27,948 nucleotides of DNA from Sphacelaria rigidula. Its lineage: Eukaryota > Phaeophyceae > Sphacelariales. Positions 1 to 12,300 of this stretch are shown here, piece by piece. A program made the translations under genes and the position numbers. The first letter of the stretch is position 1, and the number at the start of each line of letters is the position of its first letter. Location: NCBI GenBank assembly GCA_964200075.2, contig CAXNAA020000108.1, positions 1 through 27,948 on the forward strand, written 5' to 3'. The notes beneath the pieces are model-generated. The model did not search any database, was not told where the DNA came from, and was given only the letters and a program-made list of their open reading frames with translations.

Positions 1-2014
1 AGCCTAGGGATTGATTCGTCACGAGTCGATTCATCATACTAAAACCAAGCAATTTCCACACGAATTATTATTTATCCGACCCTTGAAAATAATGAAAACT
101 ACAAATCAAGCTTTCACCATTTAACCAACTTTGCTGTATGTAACAAAATCATCAGAGGCCAACGACAGAAAAGGGGAATATACAGGAGGACCTACTTCAT
201 GTAGCTGGTTGCAAGTGCGTAAACTTTGTTACTCATCGCGTGGTGCACATGAAAACAATGGAGTACACTCGCCACCATATATGTACAGCGAAACTGGCAA
301 AGCTGACCATCCTATTGAACCACACACCCCACAAACCCTCTTCACCCGCTTCATCTTGGGGTTGAACGTCATTCTTCCAACACCGCGTGGCCTCCGACGT
401 ATGAGCGTGCGAGCATGTAGAATACAGCGAACGTCTGCATCGTACGGCACTGATGAAAAAATAGCGGACGACGTACTTCGAAACAGAACAACAGTCACTC
501 CCGAAACACCCGCTGCCCAATTTCATACCAAGACTTCGTAGCTACTGCAGCGTAGCTTACCACAAACGACACCAGCACATCGACCACCACAAATAGCAAA
601 ACGCGATATTTCGCGGCCTTCCATAGCTTGCTATTGCTATCCCTCTACCCTCCCTTCCTTACAGAGAACCACATTCACTGATCTTCACACATCAACACAC
701 AAATCCAGACGACAGCTCAGGTCTTCGACTCGATATGATTCATTATGCAAGTGCATGTATCCCACTTGGGTTAAAAGGGACTGCGCCACGAAAATTTGCA
801 CAACGGCCACATGTGGACCATGTCACTCTCCTACTCCGAACCGGAGGAACAACATATGTGCCCTTCCCGCGCCACCTTGATGCATTCACTTGTTAGCAGC
901 TCAGAGAAAGAGGGGCGACGGGCGAGGAACGGCGGGGTAAAACCGCCAACATATACATACAAGAATCACATAAGAAAACCACGTGCATGCCTATGTGTGC
1001 CGGCATATTACTGTCCACGAGAAGGGGGATGTCATCCAACGTACATATTCAAGGTCTTCCTACCTGAAAAAAAATCAGACCATAACAATGGCGGCTTTAC
1101 CGAAACAACTTTGCCAACGTCACGAAAACCCGCGGCACAGTGCAGCATCCGGACAGCCTCAGCTACGTCGGATGGGAACACGCATCACAGACCCAAACCG
1201 GATAGGGGTACAGTTGGTGCCGAGTGCGTGCACCCTGCAAAATCGAAACCTTCTCCAGTACCTCTAGCAACTGCTCGCGTACCAAATGAAAACTGAGGGT
1301 CAAGAATTTGCTTGGGGGTATCACAGCAGTCTAGAATGAACGCAAGACCAACGTTGAAGAACAAAATTGATTAACTCAAACAAGCCACTTCGCCTTGAGG
1401 CAGACACGACACTCGAGACTACACTACAGTTCTTCATGCAGCATGAGTCACCGTCACCACCGCCGTGTCAACGCGTTCGCGCATCAGTCGCAAGGTCTGG
1501 GCGCAAAAAAACAATCCAAAGCGTGGACCGGAGTTTCTGTGTGTCTTGTCGCCGAAATCGGAGCAAGCAGATAAAAACATCTGCAAGCGGCCACGACGAG
1601 AAAAACGACAAAAAACACCAAAAACAAGACGTATTTGAAAGCATGACAACACGAATGTTGCGACATTAGCTAAAGAACCACAACAATCGCTGAGATACGA
1701 CGTAAATAACAACAAACCTCGTGCACGTGCACGTCACCTGATGGAAAGCACGCGCCGTGCAGCGGCGCTCGTAGAAATCACAACTACAAAGTCATGTGAC
1801 CCCTCCACCTCTCCACCCCCCCTTGCTTAAAATACACAAGAAGAAAATCGAAGAGAGAGTGCGTATGTACGTGTGTGTGTATTTGTATTTGGGGTGAGAC
1901 AAGGCAAAGCAAATTCGCGCAACGATCTTTCGCGCTGAATTGCGATTGCGATGCGATACCACCAAACCCAAACATATCATCAATCCAAAATATGTAGAAC
2001 ACGGGCCATATTAC
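1..2014. other. 3' flank or long 3' UTR, no gene recognised
   Basis: Several open frames of up to 166 codons occur on both strands, but none shows a family motif, and they lack convincing splice or codon patterns. The only local structure noted is a short GTGCAC/ACGTGC alternating tract near 1720-1736. Part of this stretch may be 3' UTR of the glucanase gene. Confidence 0.5.
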
Positions 2015-2020
2015 TTTATT
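2015..2020 (-). promoter_or_regulatory. Possible polyadenylation signal AATAAA
   Basis: AATAAA on the minus strand, about 43 nt after the stop codon. It is a canonical signal in many eukaryotes but is often absent or weak in stramenopiles, so the true cleavage site could lie further on. Confidence 0.35.
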
Positions 2021-2062
2021 TGATATATATCTAAGGTAACCACCGCACTTTTGAGTCACCGT

Positions 2063-3331
2063 CTATATTTCTCCCGGCGGTATCCACGAGCTTTGTCGAA
2101 CGGCAAGCGGTCGGGATTTCGGCCGTCCTACAGGAGCAACCCGTCCGCACGCTAGACACGAGTTCTGCCCGTTACTGTTCTCAAACGTGCACTGGCAGGT
2201 CCAGCTCTTTCCGGCCTCGAGCATAGCGCTCCTTTTCCCACTTGACGACCGCCAATCCGGGAGCGAATCCTGCCGCGCGATACTCAAACGTTGACTTTGA
2301 CTCTGGCCGGACATGAATCGCGGACCGCCTACGGTCGACCCCATGCCCTCCGATCCCACATTTCTAGACGACGTCCACTTTTTCTCAACAGCCCTCAGCA
2401 GCGCTTCTTCGAACGTGGTATCGTCCTTCGATCTCTCGCTCTTACCGTTTGAGCTCGGGGTCACGAGAGCTTTTGCCGCGTTGGCACCGCTACTGCCAGG
2501 GACTTGGAGCGGCGACGTCGTTGCCCCATCCCACAGAGACCCCGCCCTCTCGAACTGACGCCCAGCTGGTGGTGCCCCTGCAGCGACGATGTTGAGCGGG
2601 CTGACAGCAGGTGGGAGGTTCGCGCCGTTTTGTACAGGTTGCGAACCTAATTCCGTCGGCTCGGACCACAAAACGTCACCTGACGTCGCTCGGCTGCGGC
2701 TGCCGTTGTTCGCGGGCGGCCGATCTGGTCGAGACAGAGTTTCTGGCAGAGCGAGTTCACCTGCCCGCCGGTGATGAAGAGTGTCATTCCCGTTGGCCGT
2801 ACTGCGGCCGTACTCTCCGGTTTCGTTGCTGGTGATCGAGGTTTGACGGCTGCGGAGCAAGCCCGCGTTTCCGGGCATCATTTCCACCCCGAATTCCTCC
2901 GATGAGCTCGAGTACACTGCTGCTGCTGCTGCTGCTGACTTCGTCCTGTGGTGAGACTTGGGGCCAGCAGTACCCATGTGGCCGACATCGGGCAATATCC
3001 ACTTCGGGGCGGTGGTGTCATCTTTGTTGTTCTTGCTGTCGTAGACGTGAGCGTGACCGGCGGCTGCGCCAGTAATGTCGCCATTGACAGTTTGTGCTGT
3101 CTCATCATCCCCAACCCCGCCTCCATACACCGCTTCCTGAGCATGACCCGCGGCTGCGCCATTAGTATCGTCCTTCACAGTTTGCGGCGTCTCGTTGTCC
3201 CCGCCCCCGCCTCGATACACCCCGTCGCTTGGGTCCATGCCCTCGTCGTCCTTTCGCCTTTTTGCACCTTCCTTCCCGTAAATGATGAAGCACAAACGGG
3301 CGACGCATATAGCACCCACAAAAGAGCCCAG
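2063..3331 (-). CDS. Exon 12: membrane helix and cytoplasmic tail with zinc finger; stop codon
   Basis: The acceptor is CGATACAG|CTG. The exon begins LGSFVGAICVARLCFIIYG, completing the helix, followed by KEGAKRRK, a basic cluster marking the cytoplasmic side. The tail of about 400 residues is rich in Gly, Ser and charged residues and looks disordered. It has two 27-residue repeats (740-766 and 770-796), a run of six Ala encoded by a CTG/CAG microsatellite, and basophilic phosphorylation-like sites (RSRQTS, QRLSIARQDSLP). The zinc-finger-like motif WTCQCTFENSNGQNSCLACG is at 1079-1098. It ends in TAG at 2065-2063. The tail matches no other family I recognise. Confidence 0.83.
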   Translation of the reverse strand: MGSFVGAICVARLCFIIYGKEGAKRRKDDEGMDPSDGVYRGGGGDNETPQTVKDDTNGAAAGHAQEAVYGGGVGDDETAQTVNGDITGAAAGHAHVYDSKNNKDDTTAPKWILPDVGHMGTAGPKSHHRTKSAAAAAAVYSSSSEEFGVEMMPGNAGLLRSRQTSITSNETGEYGRSTANGNDTLHHRRAGELALPETLSRPDRPPANNGSRSRATSGDVLWSEPTELGSQPVQNGANLPPAVSPLNIVAAGAPPAGRQFERAGSLWDGATTSPLQVPGSSGANAAKALVTPSSNGKSERSKDDTTFEEALLRAVEKKWTSSRNVGSEGMGSTVGGPRFMSGQSQSQRLSIARQDSLPDWRSSSGKRSAMLEAGKSWTCQCTFENSNGQNSCLACGRVAPVGRPKSRPLAVRQSSWIPPGEI

Positions 3332-6300
3332 CTGTATCGATGGCCGTGAGGGAAATGCGTAAAAAAACATGGACGAACATACACACACACACACACACAG
3401 GTGTTGCACAAACATACGGTCGTGGAGAGAGATTGGGTTGGCCCAACGAGAGAGTAAACAGAAGGCACACGTCTCATCCCCGGGTTCCGGTGCGAACGCC
3501 TTGCTTGTCATTGTGCACGCCTACAGTAAACAAACATGTTACATATTTCCCCTGCATTTAGCTCACGAGCTGAGCCGCCATTGGCCCGAATACCATACCC
3601 GGGGAATTCCTCAAGACCGGTACTTTAGCGCAAAGCTATCCACTACGCTGAAGCTCAGGAAGGCGGTCACGTGGTCCAACGATATCAACGTGTCGATCCT
3701 ACAGGAAACTATCAAACCGTCACGATGTATCAACCACAATTGGCAATCCAACTTTTCGTCAGAAGCCTTCGACTCCCATCGCGCTCTGACACAAAGTCCA
3801 CTGCATATTCATCTCCTTACCGCACCGGTCCGGTCCGGAACACAACGCGCCGATCATCATGATATACAACCCTCGCCCCGAACTCACCGAGATGTATATC
3901 CACGTGAAGAAACTTTCACCATCCTCTGGCATGACAGGAGCCGCGGTGGGCACGGGCGTTGGCGCCATAGTAGGCGCCGGCGTCGGCACAGGGATGTACA
4001 CCCTCAAATAATTGAAGTTAAACATCGCCGAATCCACACAAAACAAAATGCGGTGCGTACCGGCGGGAATCCATACTTCCTCAGCCCCTGTTAGCGTGAA
4101 CGCCTCCCATGATCCCGTGTAACCGAACGAGGCGGGTCCACCCAGCAGGTCGACGCCGCTTGCGCCCATCCCGTCAGTGCCATTAGCCGTGACGGTGGTG
4201 CAGTTCGTCGCGTTTGCGAGGATACGGAAAGTGTTAACGCTGTTCTCCACACCGGATGCTACTGATGCCATCACGTCCCAGTAACCTGCCTCCTCTGCGT
4301 ACGACGTGTACGCCAACCACTCACCCTGTTTGTTTTGTTTATTTTCGTCAGTGATTTTTCGTGAGGCGGGGGAGAGCAAGGATACCTTGCACAGCTGTGA
4401 GAAGTAACAAAATGGGTGCTCACATGCAGCAGCGAAACATGCGTCGTGCATTAAGCGACTGTCAGGGAGTCAAGACGCCGCGCTTCCCGCTGCCTAGACA
4501 TGAAGAACCTAGCACGCCGGCACCAGCTACAAGGCGAGAGCACAAGCACCTCTCTTACCACCTAGAGCTGCACTACGGACAACGGAAAGGACGACGCCAC
4601 GCCATGCCATGCGAAGCATCGCAGGGCATCGGACAAAAATATTGATCTTTTCGTTTTATTCCTCGCGACGCCGAGAGTCTTCCCCGTAACCCTGTGCTAA
4701 AAATTTGAAAACGCTGCCAAGCGACGCCTCAAGCGCAAACTGATGCAGTAGTCGAAACCAGCCATCATGTCCACCATGACATCGCCCATCGTCTTACTGT
4801 TATCATGCTCGCGCCGTGAAAACAGCATGTCAACCCGAGATGGAGATGGGCCTACAAAAGTTCAGCAAGAGTAGAAACGCTCAAACAACCAGGGTACCTG
4901 CACCCGACCCATACCCTTCGGCATGATCTGTCGGCACCCGACTCACCGCGCTAACATGGCCAATGTACTGTCCGTGGTCCGCCCTCGACTCGGCCTCGAT
5001 GACGCCCACACCGTCTGCCGGTCTGATATCCGAATCTCCCGATCTCTCCTCCGGTTCAATCTCGTGGAAACCCACCTAACGTTGCAATATCGACAAAGTT
5101 CAAAACACAGGAAATACGCTATTTGGTCATTTTCCGCACTTTCTCTTCTCAATTTTCTCTCCACCATCGTCTATCCATTCTCCGTCGTCCCTCTTATTTT
5201 CTGAGTTGTATTTGTGTTTTGCGTCTCGCCTGCACAAAGCTGGAGGCTGAAAGTGGGTACCTGATAGCGCGGTCTCCAGAGAGCCGAGTGACAACCTGCT
5301 TCCACGACCTCGCCTGTCGTACAGCCTCTATAATTAAAGCCCTCAGAGCGGCCCACCAGGGTTGTTCTCAGGATCGGTTCTTACTGCCTAGCGGATTTTC
5401 TTCTCAATCTCTCTCAAGTTTTTCATTTCGTTTCTCATCGGTTTTGCCAGGTTTCTCCCAGCGACTGTTACCGTTCACTCACCCTTACTGACCCCTGAGT
5501 TCGTTTGTCTTGCCACCATGGCTGCATTCGAAATGGATAGGGTAATGCCCGACAATTTACCGATAAACCGATGAATAAATCAATCAATTGAGTTAGAGCA
5601 TTTTGTCTATTGCTATTTTTTGGTCGCCAACAACCAATCAACATCACTTCTTGTCACCCCCCCCCCCCCCCCCTTATAAATATCCTTTTTTTTTTTATTT
5701 ATTTACTCTAAATTCATATTANNNNNNNNNNGCCAGGTGGTTTTCATCTCGCTCTCGCGGCATGTAGAAACTTCCATCCTTTCGCCCCCCCCCCCCCCCC
5801 CCTCGTATTTCGTGAACTTTTTTTTGTACACATTGTCATGTCACCGATGCCAGCAAACAGCCACAAAAAATGTCTGCTTCGATGACTCAAGCCGCTTGAG
5901 AGCTTACTTCGATACACAGACCCGTCACACAAGGGTGCTCCAGCGGGCACAGACTTCTACTGAATGCTCCGCAGCATCAATGCCTGATCAGTGCGGCCAG
6001 TGCGGCAAGCATTCGCCTCCACCGAGACGTGACTCACCCGTCGACGCGTGCCTTCATATCTCACACGAGCGGCGAGCACTATCGAAATACATCTACAGAC
6101 GGTACGGTACTACACATATCATGGACGAACAACTAACTGCAGGATGAGGATATTGAAGGTGATCTCACGTGCCCAACCCACGCAAGTCGAGTGAAGCGCA
6201 AGTCTCCCCTCTTGGGGCGACCCGCCCGCCGCACGAGCAGACTTTCAACCAGAGTAACTGTATCATAACGCCATTGCACGGGTGAAAAGCGTATGCGTGC

Positions 6301-9300
6301 CTTTCACCACAGCGCGACGAACGTAGTGTTCGCACAATCAGACTTCACACACAACACCGTCTGTATCACGGTGTCTTACAACAGAAATGGTGCCTTATCG
6401 CCGACATGCCCAGACAAACACACGGGACACGGTGCTTCCACTCACCCCCTCGCCCCCGTAGTCATAGAATTCCGCCTCAATGTATCCGGGTAACGCCCAC
6501 GGCTCTCCGAACATGTAGGGTCTCGATGTTCCACGGGAGCATTCTAGCTCAGGTGTCGCAATGGAGCCAGCTGAATCGCTGGAGCCGTTGTTCTGGAATA
6601 CCGGTGACATGACGTGAGGCGATTGGCATAAGGATAACAAGCGACCAACATGAACATGAAGACTAAACCAGTGCTGAGTGTAAGGCTGTACAAAATCAAG
6701 TGCACACAGAAGGAACGAGCGACGGTTGGCTCGTCATTTGCCAATGTTTACACAATAGTGTCAATTTTTCGGAACATGAAACAAAGCATGGCCCCACGAA
6801 ATATAACGATACGGGTATGCCGCAACTAGATTCAGACACTGCTTCAATTTGCTAGGTAAGTCGCATCCGGCGATGATGTTCAGGCTAGAAAGAGGGCGTT
6901 GTAAGCAACAGGGGGCCGGGTGGAGAGTAGCAATAACAAAGTAGTCTGCGGCGCAGTCAGTCACTGCAAGATATGATGGACCAACAAAGCACGGCAAACA
7001 GCGAAAAAGGCACAGTCGAACAAGGAAAGGGTGCAGTAGACGGACAGCACCCAACTTCCAACAAGGTGCGTTCCCTCTTCTGAGCAGCCACAAAAACGAT
7101 GCCGGCAGGAGAGCACCTTTGGTAGCATACATAGCATGCCCTCATCACCCGTCTCCGCCTCTCCTCGCTGGCTAGCTTCATGTGATAAAACACTACTGTA
7201 CCTGAATCACTGACATCACCCACTTTGTGCACCATACATTTCGCACCTCCACTATACCGTGCATTCGCACAGACGAAAGTCCCTAGTGATGTCTTCATGA
7301 GATCAGATTTTCTTCACGAGGGCGACGCTGTCATGGTCACCCCCAAACCTGTACTCATGACTTTCTGTGGCGATGTCATCTTGCCGAAACAAGTTTTGTG
7401 ATTAATCTAGGACTTTACGCCGCTCGTTAGGGCAGCAAGAATGAGAATCTGGAAAAGTGCTTCCTTGGAGCTTTTACGTCGTCTTACGCCCTAAAAGAGA
7501 GCTAAGCGGATGTTGACACCTTGGAATGCCTTGCTGTACTCGTTGAGACGGATTCAGCACACCTTTTCGTTTTTTCCGGTGACAGCAATTTTTTCCTGCC
7601 CAAACTTGCATTTTTCTCGGAGATCGATCAAGTCCAGATAAATCTCGGAAATTGTTCTGCACTCGACCATCTCCGAGAAAATGAGCGGTCTCCGAGAAAA
7701 CTACAAGGTTGGCCAAAACAAAAGACAGCGACCACCCGAATAACGCACAGGTGTGCTGGAACCGTCTCAACGAGTACAGCAAAGCATTCCAAATTGTCAA
7801 AATCCACCAAGCTCTCTTGTAGGGCGTACAACGACGTAAAAGCTCCAAGAAGGCACTTTTCCAATTTTTCATTTCGTCTGCTACGAGGACCCGCCTGAGA
7901 CCAGAAAAGGTATCTCTTCACGTTTTTGCCTGTAACGGGTACTATTTCGGGCAAGATGTGCATAATTAGAAAAAGATTCAGAAACACCATTTCTATCGGA
8001 ATTTATCAGGCATGCGCTGCACCTGTACCCTGTACAAAAACGGGGGGGAGACGTATTCTCGCCTCGTACGACCCAGGCGCAAATCGCAGCTTCTCCTCAA
8101 ATCCGCTCTCCACCCTCGCCGAAAGAAAATTCTAGAGGTTGACCAGACCTGGACTTCCTTTATTATCAATGCCTCTTCTAGACGCCCCCCCCTGCCTTTT
8201 CTAGTGGGGTGTGCACTCACCGAGGACCTAATGTACCTCATGCAGTCGATGCGTGCTCCTAACCGGACCGCCAGCCATAGCAATCATGACACCCAAAGAA
8301 TCGATTGCTTGCCGATCAATTCGCCGTTCACTAAACACAACGATCAAACTCGGCGAGATATTCGGGTATATCGCAGCACTATAATAGTGGGAGAGAGCGT
8401 GCACCAATTGCAATACATGGGACCAACCAAAAAAAGGTGAAACACCGGAAATGTACTCCAATGAAACGAACATGCTACGTACGCTCTCCATTCCTCTCTC
8501 GACAGGGCGTTGATGGTGAGCGAGAGTGGGTGGCCAGGTGATGATGCGTTTTTGTGCGGGTTAACTAAGCTTGGTTCTCGCGACAACACGAACAGGTCAA
8601 TGAACCGAGAACCAAAATCAGGAACGTATCATACCTGTACCCGCCTCAAACGCGGAGAAGTTGTGCATCTATTTTACTGTTCGGAATCGCCGCTCGGATT
8701 ACGGCGTGCGGGAAATCTCTGTTTCAAGTGTTCGGAGTGTTCGGAGTGCAGTAAAACCTACGTCGAAAGCCCGGGTGCACGCAGCTGTTTGGGGGCAGGG
8801 CCTTGGATTTTTCTTTCCAAAACAAAACGCCCGGTTTGGTCGTCGTGTTTGGCGAACGGCATAAAATAAGCCGGTGAACAATCAATTACGTCGAGTGCCA
8901 CGGTTGCTGTTACTGGTGCTTCGGTTACGGGGGCGCGCGGTCTGCGTAAGGGACAGTAGGTCCTCGGTTGGTCCATACCCGACTAGAAAAGGTCGGGTGG
9001 ACCGTCTAGAAAAGGTATTGAGAAGAAGAAACGCCACTCCGGCATACCTCTGGAATTTCCTTCTAGCGATGGTACGGGGTGGATTTGAGGAGAAGCTCTG
9101 TTTAGCGCAAAAGCCGTACGAGGCGAGAGTGCACCCCTTTCGTTTTCAAGGTACAAGTGCAGGACATATCCCCAGTTGATGCGCGTTAATGATTCGGACG
9201 GAAGCGGTGTGTGTGGCGTGTTTTCCCAACTATGCCAATTTCGTCCCAAACAATACCTCTTCAGACGAAGATCGTGAAGGAATACCTTTTTAAGTCTAAA

Positions 9301-12300
9301 ACCCATTTTTCATTTACCAGCGGTGTGACGTCTTCCCTGGTGGAATGAAGGTAATAATAACACTGCACCAGGACTGCACCACTGCAGCACGTACAAAACC
9401 CACAAGTGCACCACACGCGACGGCGGAATATCCAGCGTAGACAGCTACGATTTTCATACCTTCCAGATCCCTGTAAAAGTTCAACGCTTGGACCTTCAGG
9501 GTGGATCACCCGTAATCTGGGTCTTACACCCATTTTTCAAGTGAAGAACATGCCCATTCAATAAACGGCGCACCCTGGCGGTCGAAGGGTTAACGTGGTT
9601 AACGATATCCTGGCACTTTTTTTCTCGCCTATGCGAGGTGCAAGGGGAAAACGCAATGTATACGGGGCATTGTACTATACCCGTTTGCCGATGCCCCCAA
9701 GTATACTGCACAATACCCTTCAATACGGGCCGGTCACTGAAAGTGAGTACCACGTGAAGACTAAGCTGCCTAGATGCACTTCATCTATTCAACCCACACA
9801 AGAATCAAACGCCGTTGTTCGTGTACGATGGGAAAGTAGGTTGTATGGGCCACCCACCGCCAAACACGTCAAAACACATGAAGCACTTCAACCCTGTGCA
9901 CGTGCACGCACAGTAAGACGCACCACCTCGTCAGGAGCACGTTACACCTACACGCACAAAAGAGCTCGAACAAACACTGCACGAACACCCACAGCACAAG
10001 TACATCATGCCTAGCGCTAGCTCTTTTTTATCCACAGACACTGTTGTTCGACGGTGATCCGTTTGGTATTGTAACGGGCGGCTGTGTGTATTCCACAAAA
10101 CTTGCTCACGATGGAGTCATTGACCGGCCGTGCGTGCGTTAGACGGCCCCCGCCCGACAGAAATCACCGTTTTCTCAATAAAAAATTTACCGCTTTGCCC
10201 ACGCGAAGAGCGTCATACCCCAGTTCATCAACAGCTATGGCTCGAGCTATGCGTTGTCTATGGTGAGGCAGTTGGATCAGAACTCCATGTGCGTTTGTAC
10301 TTCAGGTCTGGGCTGTGTAGAAGACCGGCCTTTTACATAAAATTCTATTGCGGTGCTCTTTCATATTTCCCTTCATGGCGAACAGCGAACAGCCCAAAAA
10401 CGTCTTCGCGAATAGCTCAAAAATTACAAAATGACTCACGGGAAAAAAGCCCCGCCGCTTTAAAACAGCACGCTGCTCTTCTTCGTACGGGAGAGTAGGG
10501 GGTAACATCGCCGCGAACAACCCACATACTTCTTTAGGGGTGGAAAAAAGCTCGCATTTTGTCGTCTCGAGTATACATGTAACCCTAACCCTAGAGCCTG
10601 CTGTGGGATACTTGGGTCAACTTACCAGCAATCCCAACACTCACCACGACAAAAGTAAGACGGTCCACGTGTATTCCGACCCCTCCATGCACGCAGAGCT
10701 TTAGGCTGTACTCTCCGGCTGGTATCCACACGTCATTTACGCTAACTTCCTCCCATTGAGTGGCGTTTGTAGCGTTCAAGGTGGGCGGAATGGCCACGAT
10801 CTCCGAAAGCTCTAACCCGCTTCCTGATATAGAGCAGTTGGCGTCATCCCCTATTACGAGCTGGAGCGCAGCGGCCTCGGGAGTCCACACCTATCCATGT
10901 GTTGCACGGTTGTTTCTAGTGGTTAGTTTAATCTTTTCATCACATCTTGAGCTCTGCTTCCCTTGTCCATCTCAACGAGAGTCCTGTCGCCTTCCTCCTT
11001 GTCGTTGACATTGTTGTCGCTGCTGCTGTTCCAACAATTTCGACTACGAGCTGGGCTAGCCAACAGTGGGTAGTTTTCTCGCTCAGGCGACGCACGGCGT
11101 AAAATTAGGAGTTGGACGCTGAAACTTTGACAGCAGCTTATTACGATCGACATGCAGAACATCGTGACAGCAGAAAAGAAAAAGAACATATATGGTGATT
11201 TGAAATTCCAGCAAAAATAAGATAATGTCATAAGTCCAGAAAAAAAATGAGAATCTGCAAGCTGTTCCCGGGATGTATCATTTCCTTGTGTGCAGAAGGT
11301 CTTCGTGAAATTTTAGCTCACGAGCCATCCAATTGGGCCGTGCGTGCAATGTTTTGCGTGACGCTGCTGCACCCCACATATACCCAGTGCGGGGTGATTG
11401 CTGATGTGAACCCACCGCTGTAAATACAAAAAAGGCACTCCGACACGCTATCGCCCAACGATATCAGACGCACCCCGTACTCTACGCAGTACAATAAAGC
11501 CATCGGCACTACGACGCCAATCGAACAGCGACGCAATCCTTTGTCATCAGGTGGGTCTGCAGTTCACAGTGACATGCTTACATAGGGTCCATTCGGGAAA
11601 CTGGTAAAACTGTGGTGTGGGCAACTTTTACCGGCTTTTGAGCTGGCCCAGCTCGTATGTCACCAACTCTGACTTCGTTTTCTTCAGCGCGTCGGTGCCC
11701 CAAGTCAATTTCCGACACGCGGTGGCAGTAAAGACTCTCTGAGAGACGACCCATTCGGTACAAGTCTGAAAACGTGCCTCAAAGTAGTTTGGTTTCACAA
11801 ATGCTACAGTGCAGTACGAAGAATGCTGTGGTACACACGTTCAACATCGCTCGTACGCCCTGTCATCCTCAATCCTCGGAGCAACCGAACGCCCGCGTAC
11901 CAACAGCATTGCAAATTACGGGGGCGCATTCATTTGTTGCTTGCCTTAGTCGTTTGACCATCGGCCAGGCATCGCCTTCGAGACGGAGCAAATTACGGGG
12001 TGTAGGGGGGGGGGGCGTACTCATTTGTTGCTTGCCTTAGTCGGGTGTGGGGGGGGGGATATGGGGAAGACGAATAGTGTAGAATGGTAATACCATGTAC
12101 CTCCAAGATGATGTCGTAGAGGGTTTCATCTGACGCAATAGTGTATGCTGTCCAGTCAGTTTCAGTCATGTTCGCAATGAACGTTCTCCCCGCGAGGCTC
12201 TGTACCCTCCCCGAGGAATCAGCTCGATACGCAGCTTCGTTTTCCCTATCGAGACACAAGACACAAGACACAAGACACAAGGCACACGCACACCGTACGG

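Larger units (their letters stand above)
6593..10644 (-). other. Intron 8, dominated by long inverted repeats
   Basis: This 4.05-kb intron splits the protein between the two CBM6 modules. I see no exon or known gene in it. About half is occupied by two foldback structures, listed separately. The rest (6593-7420 and 9300-10644) shows no recognisable feature beyond a short hairpin near 9659-9708 and two CCCTAA units near 10580. Confidence 0.7.

Noticed and set aside
131-541. Plus-strand open frame of 136 codons
   Set aside because: No recognisable domain, no splice support, and composition like the surrounding non-coding flank.
796-1296. Plus-strand open frame of 166 codons
   Set aside because: Low-information sequence with no family motif; treated as a chance frame in the 3' flank.
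3332-3511. Upstream extension of the exon 12 open frame
   Set aside because: It reads through a GT microsatellite (CVCVCVC) with no homology. The CAG|CTG acceptor joins the membrane helix in phase.
3759-3887. C-terminal extension of the exon 11 frame
   Set aside because: It lies beyond a strong GTGAGT donor and lacks homology; kept only as a possible intron-retention product.
10578-10594. Telomere-like CCCTAA pair
   Set aside because: Only about two units inside an intron next to exon 8; too short to mean an interstitial telomere.
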